Source of the DNA: JBMORL01 sp049322335
Lineage (GTDB): Bacteria; Bacteroidota; Bacteroidia; Flavobacteriales_D; UBA2798
Assembly: GCA_049322335.1 (NCBI GenBank)
Contig: JBMORL010000094.1
Coordinates: 1 to 64,000 of the forward strand
Direction of reading: 5' to 3'
Length of the DNA stretch: 64,000 nt
Both the position numbers and the translations under genes were made by a program. Below are positions 32,822 to 41,124 of the stretch, in pieces; positions within the stretch are counted from its first letter, which is position 1, and each line of letters begins with the position of its first letter. The notes below the pieces were generated by a model. That model saw nothing but the letters and a program-made list of their open reading frames with translations. It ran no database searches and had not been told where the DNA came from.

Positions 32822-34129
32822 ATGAAAGATCTCATAAAAACACTAAAGAATATCTGGGCGATTGAAGAGCTGAGGAAAAGGATCATTATGACCTTTGCCC
32901 TCATTCTCATTTATCGCATAGGTTCGTATGTGGTGTTGCCGGGAGTGGATCCCGATAAACTGGCAAAAGCCGGTACCGATCAGGGCCTTGCTGGTCTGCT
33001 CGACCTGTTTTCAGGAGGAGCGTTTTTACGCGCTTCCATTTTCGCGCTGGGAATTATGCCCTACATCTCTGCATCTATTATCATGCAGCTGCTGGGTATT
33101 GCTGTTCCTGCCATTCAAAAAATGCAGCGCGAAGGAGAAAGCGGAAGAAAACGTATCAATCAATGGACACGTTTCCTCACCATATTCATCACTTTCTTCC
33201 AGGCACCGGGTTATATCGCTACTTCTGTTCCCGAATATGCACGTACCGATGCATTCAGCTGGTGGCTGGTAGTTCTCATTCTTATTTCCGGCACCATGTT
33301 CGTTATGTGGCTGGGTGAAAAAATCACCGACCGAGGAATTGGTAACGGTATCAGCCTTATCATTATGATTGGTATCATCGCCCGGTTCCCGTCATCATTT
33401 ATCCAGGAACTCGTATCACGTCACTCCAACGGTGGTTATGTAATTCTGCTTGTGGAGGTAGTGATGTTATTAATGGTAATTGCTTTCACCATTATGCTCG
33501 TTCAGGGAACCCGGAGAATACCGGTGCAGTTTGCCAAACGGATTGTTGGCAACAAGCAATACGGTGGCGTTAGAAATTATATCCCGCTTAAAGTAAATTC
33601 TGCCGGAGTTATGCCTATCATCTTTGCACAGGCGCTGATGTTCATTCCTATGTACGTTAACCAGGCAACAGACGGAAAATGGTTTACCGGCCTCGTAAGT
33701 TTTGATGGTTTCTGGTACAACTTTATATTCGCTATTTTCATTATTCTGTTTACCTATTTCTATACAGCTATTATGGTAAATCCGCGCTCAATGGCAGAAG
33801 AAATGAAACGCAACGGAGGGTTTATTCCCGGTGTAAAACCAGGAAAACAAACCGAATCATTTATTGATAGTTTGATTTCAAGGATTACTCTGCCGGGTGC
33901 AATTTTCCTTGCTACAATAGCTATTCTTCCTGCATTCGCCATCAATTTCGGCATCAAACAGCAGTTCGCTTATTTTTACGGAGGAACTTCGTTGCTGATT
34001 ATGGTGGGTGTGGTACTGGATACTTTGCAACAAATAGAAACGCATCTGTTGAGTCGCCATTATGACGGTTTGATGAAGAGCGGAAAAATAAAAGGACGGG
34101 GAGTTCAAATGCCGAGCATGGCAAGTTAA
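32822..34129 (+). CDS. secY: Preprotein translocase subunit SecY
   Basis: SecY forms the protein-conducting channel of the inner membrane with SecE and SecG, the first step for every Sec-T9SS substrate in this window. The 435-residue product has ten predicted membrane helices. The plug region includes LLDLFSGGAFLRASIFALGI, followed by MPYISASIIMQLL, GEKITDRGIGNGISLIIMIGI and the cytosolic loop KQYGGVRNYIPLKVNSAGVMP. The tail ends in ETHLLSRHYDGLMKSGKIKG. infA follows after only 5 nt; map and adk, which sit here in many bacteria, are absent. Confidence 0.98.
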   Translation: MKDLIKTLKNIWAIEELRKRIIMTFALILIYRIGSYVVLPGVDPDKLAKAGTDQGLAGLLDLFSGGAFLRASIFALGIMPYISASIIMQLLGIAVPAIQKMQREGESGRKRINQWTRFLTIFITFFQAPGYIATSVPEYARTDAFSWWLVVLILISGTMFVMWLGEKITDRGIGNGISLIIMIGIIARFPSSFIQELVSRHSNGGYVILLVEVVMLLMVIAFTIMLVQGTRRIPVQFAKRIVGNKQYGGVRNYIPLKVNSAGVMPIIFAQALMFIPMYVNQATDGKWFTGLVSFDGFWYNFIFAIFIILFTYFYTAIMVNPRSMAEEMKRNGGFIPGVKPGKQTESFIDSLISRITLPGAIFLATIAILPAFAINFGIKQQFAYFYGGTSLLIMVGVVLDTLQQIETHLLSRHYDGLMKSGKIKGRGVQMPSMAS

Positions 34130-34134
34130 TTACT

Positions 34135-34353
34135 ATGGCAAAACAGGCATGTATTGAACAGGACGGAACAATTGTGGAGGCACTTTCCAACGCCATGTTT
34201 CGCGTGGAGCTGGAAAACGGACATATTATCACTGCGCATATTTCGGGCAAAATGCGCATGCATTACATTAAAATTTTGCCCGGTGACAAAGTAAGGGTGG
34301 AGATTTCTCCTTACGACCTCACTAAAGGAAGAATCTCATTCAGGTATAAATAA
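34135..34353 (+). CDS. infA: Translation initiation factor IF-1
   Basis: IF-1 occupies the A site during initiation. The 72-residue OB-fold protein has QDGTIVEALSNAMFRVELEN, GHIITAHISGKMRMHYIKIL and PGDKVRVEISPYDLTKGRIS, matching the family completely. It lies between secY and rpmJ. Confidence 0.98.
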   Translation: MAKQACIEQDGTIVEALSNAMFRVELENGHIITAHISGKMRMHYIKILPGDKVRVEISPYDLTKGRISFRYK

Positions 34354-34360
34354 AAGACAA

Positions 34361-34477
34361 ATGAAAGTTAAAGCATCTATCAAAAAACGTTCAGCCGACT
34401 GCAAGATCGTTCGCAGGAAGGGAAAACTTTACGTGATCAACAAAAAGAATCCGAAATTCAAACAACGTCAGGGATAA
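34361..34477 (+). CDS. rpmJ: 50S ribosomal protein L36, zinc-free form
   Basis: A 38-residue protein, MKVKASIKKRSADCKIVRRK onward, ending KNPKFKQRQG. Of the usual Cys-Cys-Cys-His zinc site only Cys14 remains: position 11 is Ser, 27 is Asn and 33 is Phe. It is therefore the C-minus form that does not bind zinc. It lies 7 nt after infA and 11 nt before rpsM. Confidence 0.96.
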   Translation: MKVKASIKKRSADCKIVRRKGKLYVINKKNPKFKQRQG

Positions 34478-34488
34478 AATAAAATAAT

Positions 34489-34866
34489 ATGGCAAGGATT
34501 GCAGGTATAGACTTACCCAAAAACAAAAGAGGCGAAATCGGCCTCACTTACATCTACGGAATCGGAAGAAGCTCCGCCAGAAAAATTCTTTCTGCAGCAG
34601 GAGTTGATTTTGATACCAAAGTTTCAGAATGGAATGACGACCAGCTCGGAAAAATCCGTTCGCTGATCAACGAAAAGTTTAAAGTGGAAGGTGCGCTTCG
34701 CTCCGAAATCCAGCTCAGCATCAAACGTCTGATGGATATCGGAACTTACCGCGGTACACGCCATCGTAACGGACTACCGGTGCGCGGACAAACGACAAAA
34801 AACAATGCGCGTACCCGTAAAGGAAAACGTAAAACTGTTGCCAACAAGAAAAAAGTAACCAAATAA
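34489..34866 (+). CDS. rpsM: 30S ribosomal protein S13
   Basis: S13 contacts tRNA and the large subunit from the 30S head. The 125-residue product shows MARIAGIDLPKNKRGEIGLT, YIYGIGRSSARKILSAAGVD and the basic tail TYRGTRHRNGLPVRGQTTKN. Its last residues are Lys-rich. Confidence 0.98.
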   Translation: MARIAGIDLPKNKRGEIGLTYIYGIGRSSARKILSAAGVDFDTKVSEWNDDQLGKIRSLINEKFKVEGALRSEIQLSIKRLMDIGTYRGTRHRNGLPVRGQTTKNNARTRKGKRKTVANKKKVTK

Positions 34867-34888
34867 AAATAGCTAACGCTTATCTATC

Positions 34889-35290
34889 ATGGCAAAACCA
34901 GACGTAAAAGAAGAAAAAAAGAAAAAAAAGAAGAAAGTTGTTGTTGACGCTGTCGGACAGGCTCACATTAATGCAACTTTCAACAACGTGATCATCTCGC
35001 TTACAAATTCCAACGGACAGGTAATTTCATGGTCCTCTGCCGGTAAAATGGGATTCCGCGGATCGAAAAAAAACACTCCGTATGCTGCACAGGTAGCTGC
35101 CGAAGATTGCTCCAAAGAAGCATTCGAAAGCGGATTACGCAGGGTGAAAGTGTTTGTAAAAGGACCCGGAGGAGGACGCGAATCAGCAATACGCGCCATT
35201 CACAACAGCGGAATTGAAGTAATGGAAATCGTGGATGTTACCCCGCTTCCTCACAACGGATGTCGCCCACCCAAGAAAAGAAGAGTATAA
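34889..35290 (+). CDS. rpsK: 30S ribosomal protein S11
   Basis: S11 forms part of the platform near the E site. The 133-residue product has the conserved HINATFNNVIISLTNSNGQV, SSAGKMGFRGSKKNTPYAAQ and VTPLPHNGCRPPKKRRV. The N-terminus carries an unusual Lys run (residues 10-16), encoded by A7 and A8 tracts (34914-34929) that could be slippage-prone. Confidence 0.98.
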   Translation: MAKPDVKEEKKKKKKKVVVDAVGQAHINATFNNVIISLTNSNGQVISWSSAGKMGFRGSKKNTPYAAQVAAEDCSKEAFESGLRRVKVFVKGPGGGRESAIRAIHNSGIEVMEIVDVTPLPHNGCRPPKKRRV

Positions 35291-35313
35291 TTTTATTGAA
35301 ATAAGATACAAAA

Positions 35314-35922
35314 ATGGCAAGATACAAAGGCCCCAAATCGAAAGTTTCAAGAAGGTACAAGGAAAACCTTTTTGGACATATTGATAAAGCTCTCGAGAAG
35401 AAAAACTATCCTCCCGGGCAGCATGGTCCCAATAAAAAAAGAATGAAGCAATCTGAATATGCAACCCAGTTGTATGAAAAACAGAAAGCCAAATTCATTT
35501 ATGGGATCCTCGAGCGCCAGTTCGAAAATCTTTTCGTAACAGCATCACACCTTAAAGGAATTACCGGACACAATCTTCTCGCTTTGTGCGAATCACGCCT
35601 CGATAACACAGTGTATCGCCTGGGAATTGCCAAATCAAGAAGAGCAGCACGCCAGCTGGTTTCACACCGTCATATAACGGTTAACGGACAAGTGGTAAAT
35701 GTGCCCAGCTTTCAGCTGAAGCCCGGAGACACCATAAGCGTTCGCGAACGTTCCAAATCAATGGAAGCCATCGCCAATGCAATCGGTTCGAATTCCAAAA
35801 AATTCGACTGGCTGGCATGGGATGGAGCTGAAATGAAAGGAACATTCATCAATAAACCGGAAAGAGAACAAATACCGGAAAACATTAAAGAATCTCTCAT
35901 TGTCGAATTGTACTCTAAATAA
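35314..35922 (+). CDS. rpsD: 30S ribosomal protein S4
   Basis: S4 nucleates assembly of the 30S body and can repress the alpha operon. The 202-residue product lacks N-terminal zinc-binding Cys (MARYKGPKSKVSRRYKENLF). It contains KNYPPGQHGPNKKRMKQSEY, the S4 RNA-binding domain RLDNTVYRLGIAKSRRAARQ and SHRHITVNGQVVNVPS. It precedes rpoA by 9 nt. Confidence 0.98.
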   Translation: MARYKGPKSKVSRRYKENLFGHIDKALEKKNYPPGQHGPNKKRMKQSEYATQLYEKQKAKFIYGILERQFENLFVTASHLKGITGHNLLALCESRLDNTVYRLGIAKSRRAARQLVSHRHITVNGQVVNVPSFQLKPGDTISVRERSKSMEAIANAIGSNSKKFDWLAWDGAEMKGTFINKPEREQIPENIKESLIVELYSK

Positions 35923-35931
35923 TTAATAAAT

Positions 35932-36921
35932 ATGTCAATTCTTGATTTTCAAAGACCGGACAAAGTTGTAATGATCAGTTCTGATGACTGTATCGGCCAG
36001 TTCGAGTTTCGTCCGCTTGAGCCCGGTTATGGAATTACCGTAGGTAATGCCCTGCGCAGAATTCTTCTTTCTTCACTCGAAGGATATGCTATCACTTCAG
36101 TGAAAATGGAAGGCGTGGATCACGAATTTTCTACCATAAAAGGAGTGGTGGAAGATGTTACTGAAATCATTCTTAACCTCAAACAGGTTCGTTTCAAACG
36201 CCAGATCAACAGCGAAAACGAACACGTTACTGTTTCCATCAAAGGACAGGATAAAATTACTGCCGGTGATATCGGAAAATTTACCTCATCTTTCCAGGTA
36301 TTGAATCCCGACCTGGTGATTTGCCACCTCGAAAAAAGTGTAAACATCAATATGGAATTAACCATCAGCAAAGGCCGTGGTTATGTTCCTGCAGAAGAAA
36401 ATAAAACAAGCAACGCATCCATCGGCACTATTTTCGTTGACTCTATTTTCACTCCCATCCGTAACGTGAAATACAGCATCGAAAATTATCGCGTGGAACA
36501 AAAAACCGACTACGAAAAACTCGTTATCGAAGTAGCTTCTGATGGTTCCATCCATCCGAAAGAAGCATTGAAAGAAGCTGCTAAAATTCTTATTCAGCAC
36601 TTCATGTTGTTTTCCGATGAGAAGATTACACTCGATACCATCGAAAAACAGGAAACAGAAGAGTTTGATGAAGAGTCACTGCACATGCGCCAGTTGCTGA
36701 AAACAAAACTCGTTGATCTTGATCTTTCCGTTCGTGCACTCAATTGTTTGAAAGCAGCTGACGTGGAAACACTCGGAGAACTGGTGGCCTACAATAAAAA
36801 TGATCTTCTGAAATTCAGAAATTTCGGAAAAAAGTCACTCACCGAGCTGGAAGACCTCGTTCATGCCAAAGGACTTCATTTCGGAATGAATGTGGCAAAA
36901 TATAAACTCGATAAAGACTAG
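35932..36921 (+). CDS. rpoA: DNA-directed RNA polymerase subunit alpha
   Basis: Alpha dimerises to start RNA polymerase assembly, and its C-terminal domain contacts regulators and UP-elements. The 329-residue product has the N-terminal domain (FEFRPLEPGYGITVGNALRR, SSLEGYAITSVKMEGVDHEF), an acidic linker (EKQETEEFDEESLHMRQ) and alpha-CTD (LDLSVRALNCLKAADVETLG, LLKFRNFGKKSLTELEDLV). Length and order are normal. Confidence 0.98.
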   Translation: MSILDFQRPDKVVMISSDDCIGQFEFRPLEPGYGITVGNALRRILLSSLEGYAITSVKMEGVDHEFSTIKGVVEDVTEIILNLKQVRFKRQINSENEHVTVSIKGQDKITAGDIGKFTSSFQVLNPDLVICHLEKSVNINMELTISKGRGYVPAEENKTSNASIGTIFVDSIFTPIRNVKYSIENYRVEQKTDYEKLVIEVASDGSIHPKEALKEAAKILIQHFMLFSDEKITLDTIEKQETEEFDEESLHMRQLLKTKLVDLDLSVRALNCLKAADVETLGELVAYNKNDLLKFRNFGKKSLTELEDLVHAKGLHFGMNVAKYKLDKD

Positions 36922-36977
36922 AAAATATTCCGTTTCTTCAAAATAAAATGGAATAGCAATTTTTAAAAAGTAAAAAA

Positions 36978-37457
36978 ATGAGACACGGTAAAAAGGTAAA
37001 TCATTTGGGCAGAACCAGCTCGCACAGGAAAGCACTTCTTTCCAACCTGGCCAGTTCGTTGTTCGTTCACAAACGTATCAACACCACTGTAGCCAAAGCA
37101 AAAGAGCTGAAAAAATATGTTGAGCCCCTGATTACCAAATCAAAAAATGATACTACACACAACAGGCGTGTTGTTTTCAGCTATCTGAAAAATAAAACCG
37201 CAGTAGCAACCCTGTTCAGAGACATTTCTCCCAAAGTGGCCGAACGTAATGGTGGATATACAAGAATCATCCGCACAGGTGCCCGTTTGGGTGATAATGC
37301 CGAAATGTGCATGATGGAACTCGTTGATTTCAATGAATTGTTGCTGGGTGCCAAGGGTGAAAAGAAAACCAAAACTACCCGCAGAGGCCGTACCAAAAAG
37401 AAAGCGGTTGCCTCAAAAGAAGGTGAATCTGAGACAAAAGAATCAACAGAAGAATAA
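36978..37457 (+). CDS. rplQ: 50S ribosomal protein L17
   Basis: L17 lies on the solvent side near the tunnel exit. The core has MRHGKKVNHLGRTSSHRKAL, LLSNLASSLFVHKRINTTVA, KAKELKKYVEPLITKSK and TRIIRTGARLGDNAEMCMME. A C-terminal tail of about 40 residues, rich in Lys, Thr and Glu, extends it to 159 residues, a common trait in Bacteroidota. It closes the superoperon 21 nt before a strong terminator. Confidence 0.97.
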   Translation: MRHGKKVNHLGRTSSHRKALLSNLASSLFVHKRINTTVAKAKELKKYVEPLITKSKNDTTHNRRVVFSYLKNKTAVATLFRDISPKVAERNGGYTRIIRTGARLGDNAEMCMMELVDFNELLLGAKGEKKTKTTRRGRTKKKAVASKEGESETKESTEE

Positions 37458-37477
37458 ACTACTGTTAAAATTAACAC

Positions 37478-37508
37478 AAGCCCCGGACATCCTTCGGGGC
37501 TTTTTTTT
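37478..37508 (+). terminator. Terminator of the ribosomal superoperon
   Basis: AAGCCCCG (37478-37485) and CGGGGCTT (37495-37502) form an 8-bp GC-rich stem with a 9-nt loop, followed by a T-run to 37508. It lies 21 nt after the rplQ stop. Confidence 0.92.
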
Positions 37509-37599
37509 CGTTCAGGATTGCAAGAATGTTGGGATTTGAACAGAAGCAAATATTAATTTAACCTTAAGATTTCGTAAATTGTGCCATAATCTCCAGACT

Positions 37600-40047
37600 A
37601 TGAAAAGGTACTTTTTACTTCCTTTTTTCCTTTTCTCCGGTTTCCCGATTTTTTCCCAGGTTATTATTAACGAATATTCCTGTTCGAATATTTCTACCGT
37701 TACTGATAATTACGGACAAAACGAGGACTGGATTGAATTGTTTAATACTTCCGGAAGCGCGGTAAATCTTACCGGATTTTACCTCAGTGACAAGGCAACT
37801 AATCCTACCAAATGGCAAATACCATCCGGTACCATTGCAGCCGGTGGCTACATGATGGTGTATTGCTCAGGACGAAATGAGTTTTCAGGAGGAAATTTAC
37901 ACACGGGTTTCAAGCTCACGCAAACCAAACCCGAAGAAATAGTTTTGGCAAACACTTCCGGAACGATCATCGAACAGATTACACTTAATCCCACTCAAAC
38001 CAATCATTCAAGAGGAAGAACCACCAATGGCGCCTCTGCATGGAGTTTGTTCACAACACCTACACCCAACGCATCCAATACAGGTGATAAACTGGAATAT
38101 GCGCAACGCCCTTCCATGAGTCAGCCACAGGGATATTATACAGGAACTATTTCCATTACCATTACTGCCAACCCGGCCGATCAAATCAATTATACAACAG
38201 ACGGTTCGGAACCTACTTCGTCATCCACGCTTTATACAGGGCCAATTTCTATTTCAGCCACCACCGTCTTACGGGCTAAGGCTTTCAGCAGTAATCCACA
38301 GGTGCCTCCGAGTTTTATTGAAAGCAATACCTATTTCATAAATGTTAACCATACCGTTCCCGTAATTTCAATTTTCGGAACGGATCTGCCTTCATTGCTT
38401 GCCGGAAGTTATGGCGATCCCGATGTGGTTTGTGAATATTTCGACAGGAATAAAGTATATAAAACCGAAGCGGCCGGAACAGCCAACAAACACGGAAATG
38501 ATTCATGGGCATACGATCAGCGTGGAATTGATTTTGTTGCCATTGATGAACAGGGATATAATTATGCACTGGAAGAAAAATTGTTTACCCGAAAAGACCG
38601 CGATAAATTTCAGCGTATTATTTTAAAACCTGCAGCTAACGATAACTACCCCTTCGAAGGAGGTGCGCATATCCGCGATGCGTATGTTCATACACTTTCA
38701 CAGGACGGAGATCTTGCTTTGGATGAAAGAACATACGAACCCTGCATCATGTATGCCAACGGACAATACTGGGGCGTTTATGAAATACGTGAAAAAGTAG
38801 ATGACCATGATTTTACTGATTATTATTATAACCAGGACGAATGGAATTTGTATTACCTGAAAACCTGGGGAGGAACATGGAGTGAATATGGTGGCGCTGC
38901 TGCACAGGCTGATTGGGACGCACTACGGAATTTTATTAATTCAAATAACATGGCCGTTCAGGCAAATTATGATTATGTCGACAGTTTGTACAATGTAAAA
39001 AGCCTTGTGGATTATTTTGCACTTAATTCGTATGTGGTTACTTCCGACTGGCTCAACTGGAACACGGCATGGTGGAGAGGAATTGATCCCGCAGGCGATA
39101 AGAAAAAATGGAGATACACTTTGTGGGACATGGATGCTACTTTCGGACACTATATAAATTACACCGGTATTCCCGATCAATCTCCGGCTGCCGATCCGTG
39201 CGATCCCGAATCTCTTCCCGATCCCGGTGGCCAGGGTCACGTTGAATTATTAAATAAACTAAGAGAAAATCCGGGTTTTGATAATTTCTATATTACACGT
39301 TATATCGATCTTACCAATACAGTTTTCTCCTGTGATAACATGATAAACAAACTGGATAGTTGTATTGCAGTAATTACACCCGAAATGCCCGGACAGATTG
39401 CCAAATGGGGAGGAACAATGGCAGGATGGCAGGCTAATGTAAATACTCTCCGCACATTTATTGATACACGTTGTACCGCTATTCAACAGGGATTTTTAGA
39501 TTGCTATAACTTAACCGGCCCGTATACTATTACTATAAACGTTGATCCTCCGGGTTCAGGTAATGTGCGTATTAATTCGCTTCAGTTGGATACTTATCCG
39601 TGGAACGCTACCTATTACGGTGGAATTACCAATGAACTGGAAGCTACTGCAGTGGGAAATTATGTGTTCGACTACTGGGAAATGGTAAACACGGCCAATC
39701 CTTCGCCAAATGATTCATTGATCACGGTTAACTTTTCTTCCAATGATAATATCATCGCACACTTTAAAACACCACAGGCCTTTTTCATTCCCACAGCTTT
39801 TTCACCTAACGGTGATGGCATAAACGATTTTTTGGTGATGCTGGGTGAAGGAATTATTTCTGTAAACCTTGATGTTTATAACCGCTGGGGAGAAGTAGTG
39901 TTTCAAACTACCAACCCGCTTGATAAATGGGATGGAAAATTCAAGGGACAGGATCAGCAATCGGGTGTGTATGCCTATAAAGTATATGTAGTGCTGAGTG
40001 ACGGAACAGAACTTAACCAGTCGGGCAATATTACGTTAATGCGATAA
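37600..40047 (+). CDS. Secreted CotH/lamin-tail protein with T9SS type B C-terminal domain
   Basis: The 815-residue protein begins with a signal peptide at the ATG at 37600 (MKRYFLLPFFLF... ending IFSQ); an in-frame ATG seven codons earlier gives no better signal. In order I see a lamin-tail domain (INEYSCSN...DWIELFN, around 20-140), a chitobiase C-terminal-like module (INYTTDGSEPTSSSTLYTGP, around 190-235), a CotH-like domain (around 255-610, including DRDKFQRIILKPAANDN and WRYTLWDMDATFGHYIN), and an InlB-type module (NVDPPGSGNV...YVFDYWEM). A type B T9SS sorting domain ends it (FIPTAFSPNGDGINDFLV ... YNRWGEVVF ... KWDGKFKG). CotH domains are atypical protein kinases in spore coats; activity here is not assured. 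A SprF-like gene follows 5 nt later. Confidence 0.9.
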   Translation: MKRYFLLPFFLFSGFPIFSQVIINEYSCSNISTVTDNYGQNEDWIELFNTSGSAVNLTGFYLSDKATNPTKWQIPSGTIAAGGYMMVYCSGRNEFSGGNLHTGFKLTQTKPEEIVLANTSGTIIEQITLNPTQTNHSRGRTTNGASAWSLFTTPTPNASNTGDKLEYAQRPSMSQPQGYYTGTISITITANPADQINYTTDGSEPTSSSTLYTGPISISATTVLRAKAFSSNPQVPPSFIESNTYFINVNHTVPVISIFGTDLPSLLAGSYGDPDVVCEYFDRNKVYKTEAAGTANKHGNDSWAYDQRGIDFVAIDEQGYNYALEEKLFTRKDRDKFQRIILKPAANDNYPFEGGAHIRDAYVHTLSQDGDLALDERTYEPCIMYANGQYWGVYEIREKVDDHDFTDYYYNQDEWNLYYLKTWGGTWSEYGGAAAQADWDALRNFINSNNMAVQANYDYVDSLYNVKSLVDYFALNSYVVTSDWLNWNTAWWRGIDPAGDKKKWRYTLWDMDATFGHYINYTGIPDQSPAADPCDPESLPDPGGQGHVELLNKLRENPGFDNFYITRYIDLTNTVFSCDNMINKLDSCIAVITPEMPGQIAKWGGTMAGWQANVNTLRTFIDTRCTAIQQGFLDCYNLTGPYTITINVDPPGSGNVRINSLQLDTYPWNATYYGGITNELEATAVGNYVFDYWEMVNTANPSPNDSLITVNFSSNDNIIAHFKTPQAFFIPTAFSPNGDGINDFLVMLGEGIISVNLDVYNRWGEVVFQTTNPLDKWDGKFKGQDQQSGVYAYKVYVVLSDGTELNQSGNITLMR

Positions 40048-40052
40048 ACGTT

Positions 40053-41090
40053 ATGAAAAAACTGATTATAGTACTGGGTTTTATTCCTGTGTTGTCTATA
40101 GGGCAGGACATTCACTTTTCGCAGGTGATCAATAATCCATTGCATATTAACCCGGCCAATACCGGTGGATATGATGGTTACGAACGCCTCGTGCTGAATT
40201 ACCGGTCACAATGGGTAACGGTGGGAGCGCCCTACAATACATTTGGATTCTCATTTGATATGCCCGTGTTCCAGGGCAAAGGCGATAAAGCGCATCTCGG
40301 GTTAGGTATAAATTTTTTCAGTGATAAAGCGGGCGATTCCAGATTCGGAATTTCGCAGGGAAATATTTCGGTGGCAGGTATTGTTCCGGTGGATAAAAAC
40401 AATCGCCTCATTGCCGGTACTTCATTTGGAATTGCACAGCGTTCTGCCAATATTTCCAGTCTCCAGTGGGAAAGCCAGTTCAACGGGCAGGAATGGGATC
40501 CTACGCTTCCTTCCAACGAAGCGAACACATTAAATTCTTTCGCCTATCTTGATATTGCAGCGGGAGTGAGATATGAATTTACCAATACCAATTCGCATTT
40601 CAAAGGCTGGGATGTGAGAAGGGCAAGTGTAGGCGCTGCCTATTTCCACGCCAACAAACCACAGCTCTGGTATTTTTCAGGAGGAAATGAAACACTGCAT
40701 CCCAAACTCGTCATTCACGGAATGGGAGAATTTGATTTGCCCAATACAACGTTTGGAGTATTGCCGTTCTTCACTTATTTCACACAAGGGCCGGCAACGG
40801 AAGTAAATATCGGTACGCTGGTAAGAATGGAGATCAGTCCCGGAACAAAAATTACCGGATTATTATCTGAATCCAATTTGTATTTTGGAGCGCAAATGAG
40901 ATTAAAAGATGCTATCATTCCCCAGGTCATGTATTCATTCACCAGCTTCTCACTGGGAATTTCATACGACATCAATATATCCACTTTAAAAACCGTTTCA
41001 CGCGGAATGGGTGGCCTGGAAGTATCGCTCAAATACCATAACATAAAAGGCGCTTTATTCAAACAAAGAAGCGGAAGCAAGATGTTTTGA
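40053..41090 (+). CDS. PorP/SprF-family T9SS outer-membrane protein
   Basis: The 345-residue protein has a signal peptide (MKKLIIVLGFIPVLSIG-Q) and the family landmarks DIHFSQVINNPLHINPANTG, NYRSQWVTVGAPYNTFGFSF, LGLGINFFSDKAGDSRFGIS, a middle ASVGAAYFHANKP and the end GLEVSLKYHN. PorP/SprF proteins are predicted outer-membrane barrels that help particular T9SS type B substrates reach or stay on the cell surface. Being 5 nt downstream of the CotH-like substrate, it is most likely that protein's dedicated partner rather than the core PorP. Confidence 0.9.
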   Translation: MKKLIIVLGFIPVLSIGQDIHFSQVINNPLHINPANTGGYDGYERLVLNYRSQWVTVGAPYNTFGFSFDMPVFQGKGDKAHLGLGINFFSDKAGDSRFGISQGNISVAGIVPVDKNNRLIAGTSFGIAQRSANISSLQWESQFNGQEWDPTLPSNEANTLNSFAYLDIAAGVRYEFTNTNSHFKGWDVRRASVGAAYFHANKPQLWYFSGGNETLHPKLVIHGMGEFDLPNTTFGVLPFFTYFTQGPATEVNIGTLVRMEISPGTKITGLLSESNLYFGAQMRLKDAIIPQVMYSFTSFSLGISYDINISTLKTVSRGMGGLEVSLKYHNIKGALFKQRSGSKMF

Positions 41091-41120
41091 TTGAGTTGAT
41101 ATGGATTCGTATTAACTTTG
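41091..41120 (+). promoter_or_regulatory. Consensus promoter placed for leaderless transcription
   Basis: TTG (41091-41093), a 19-nt spacer and TAACTTTG (41113-41120) are followed by 4 nt and then the ATG at 41125. The predicted transcript start coincides with the start codon. The -33 element begins right at the end of the SprF-like gene. Confidence 0.6.
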
Positions 41121-41124
41121 ATAT

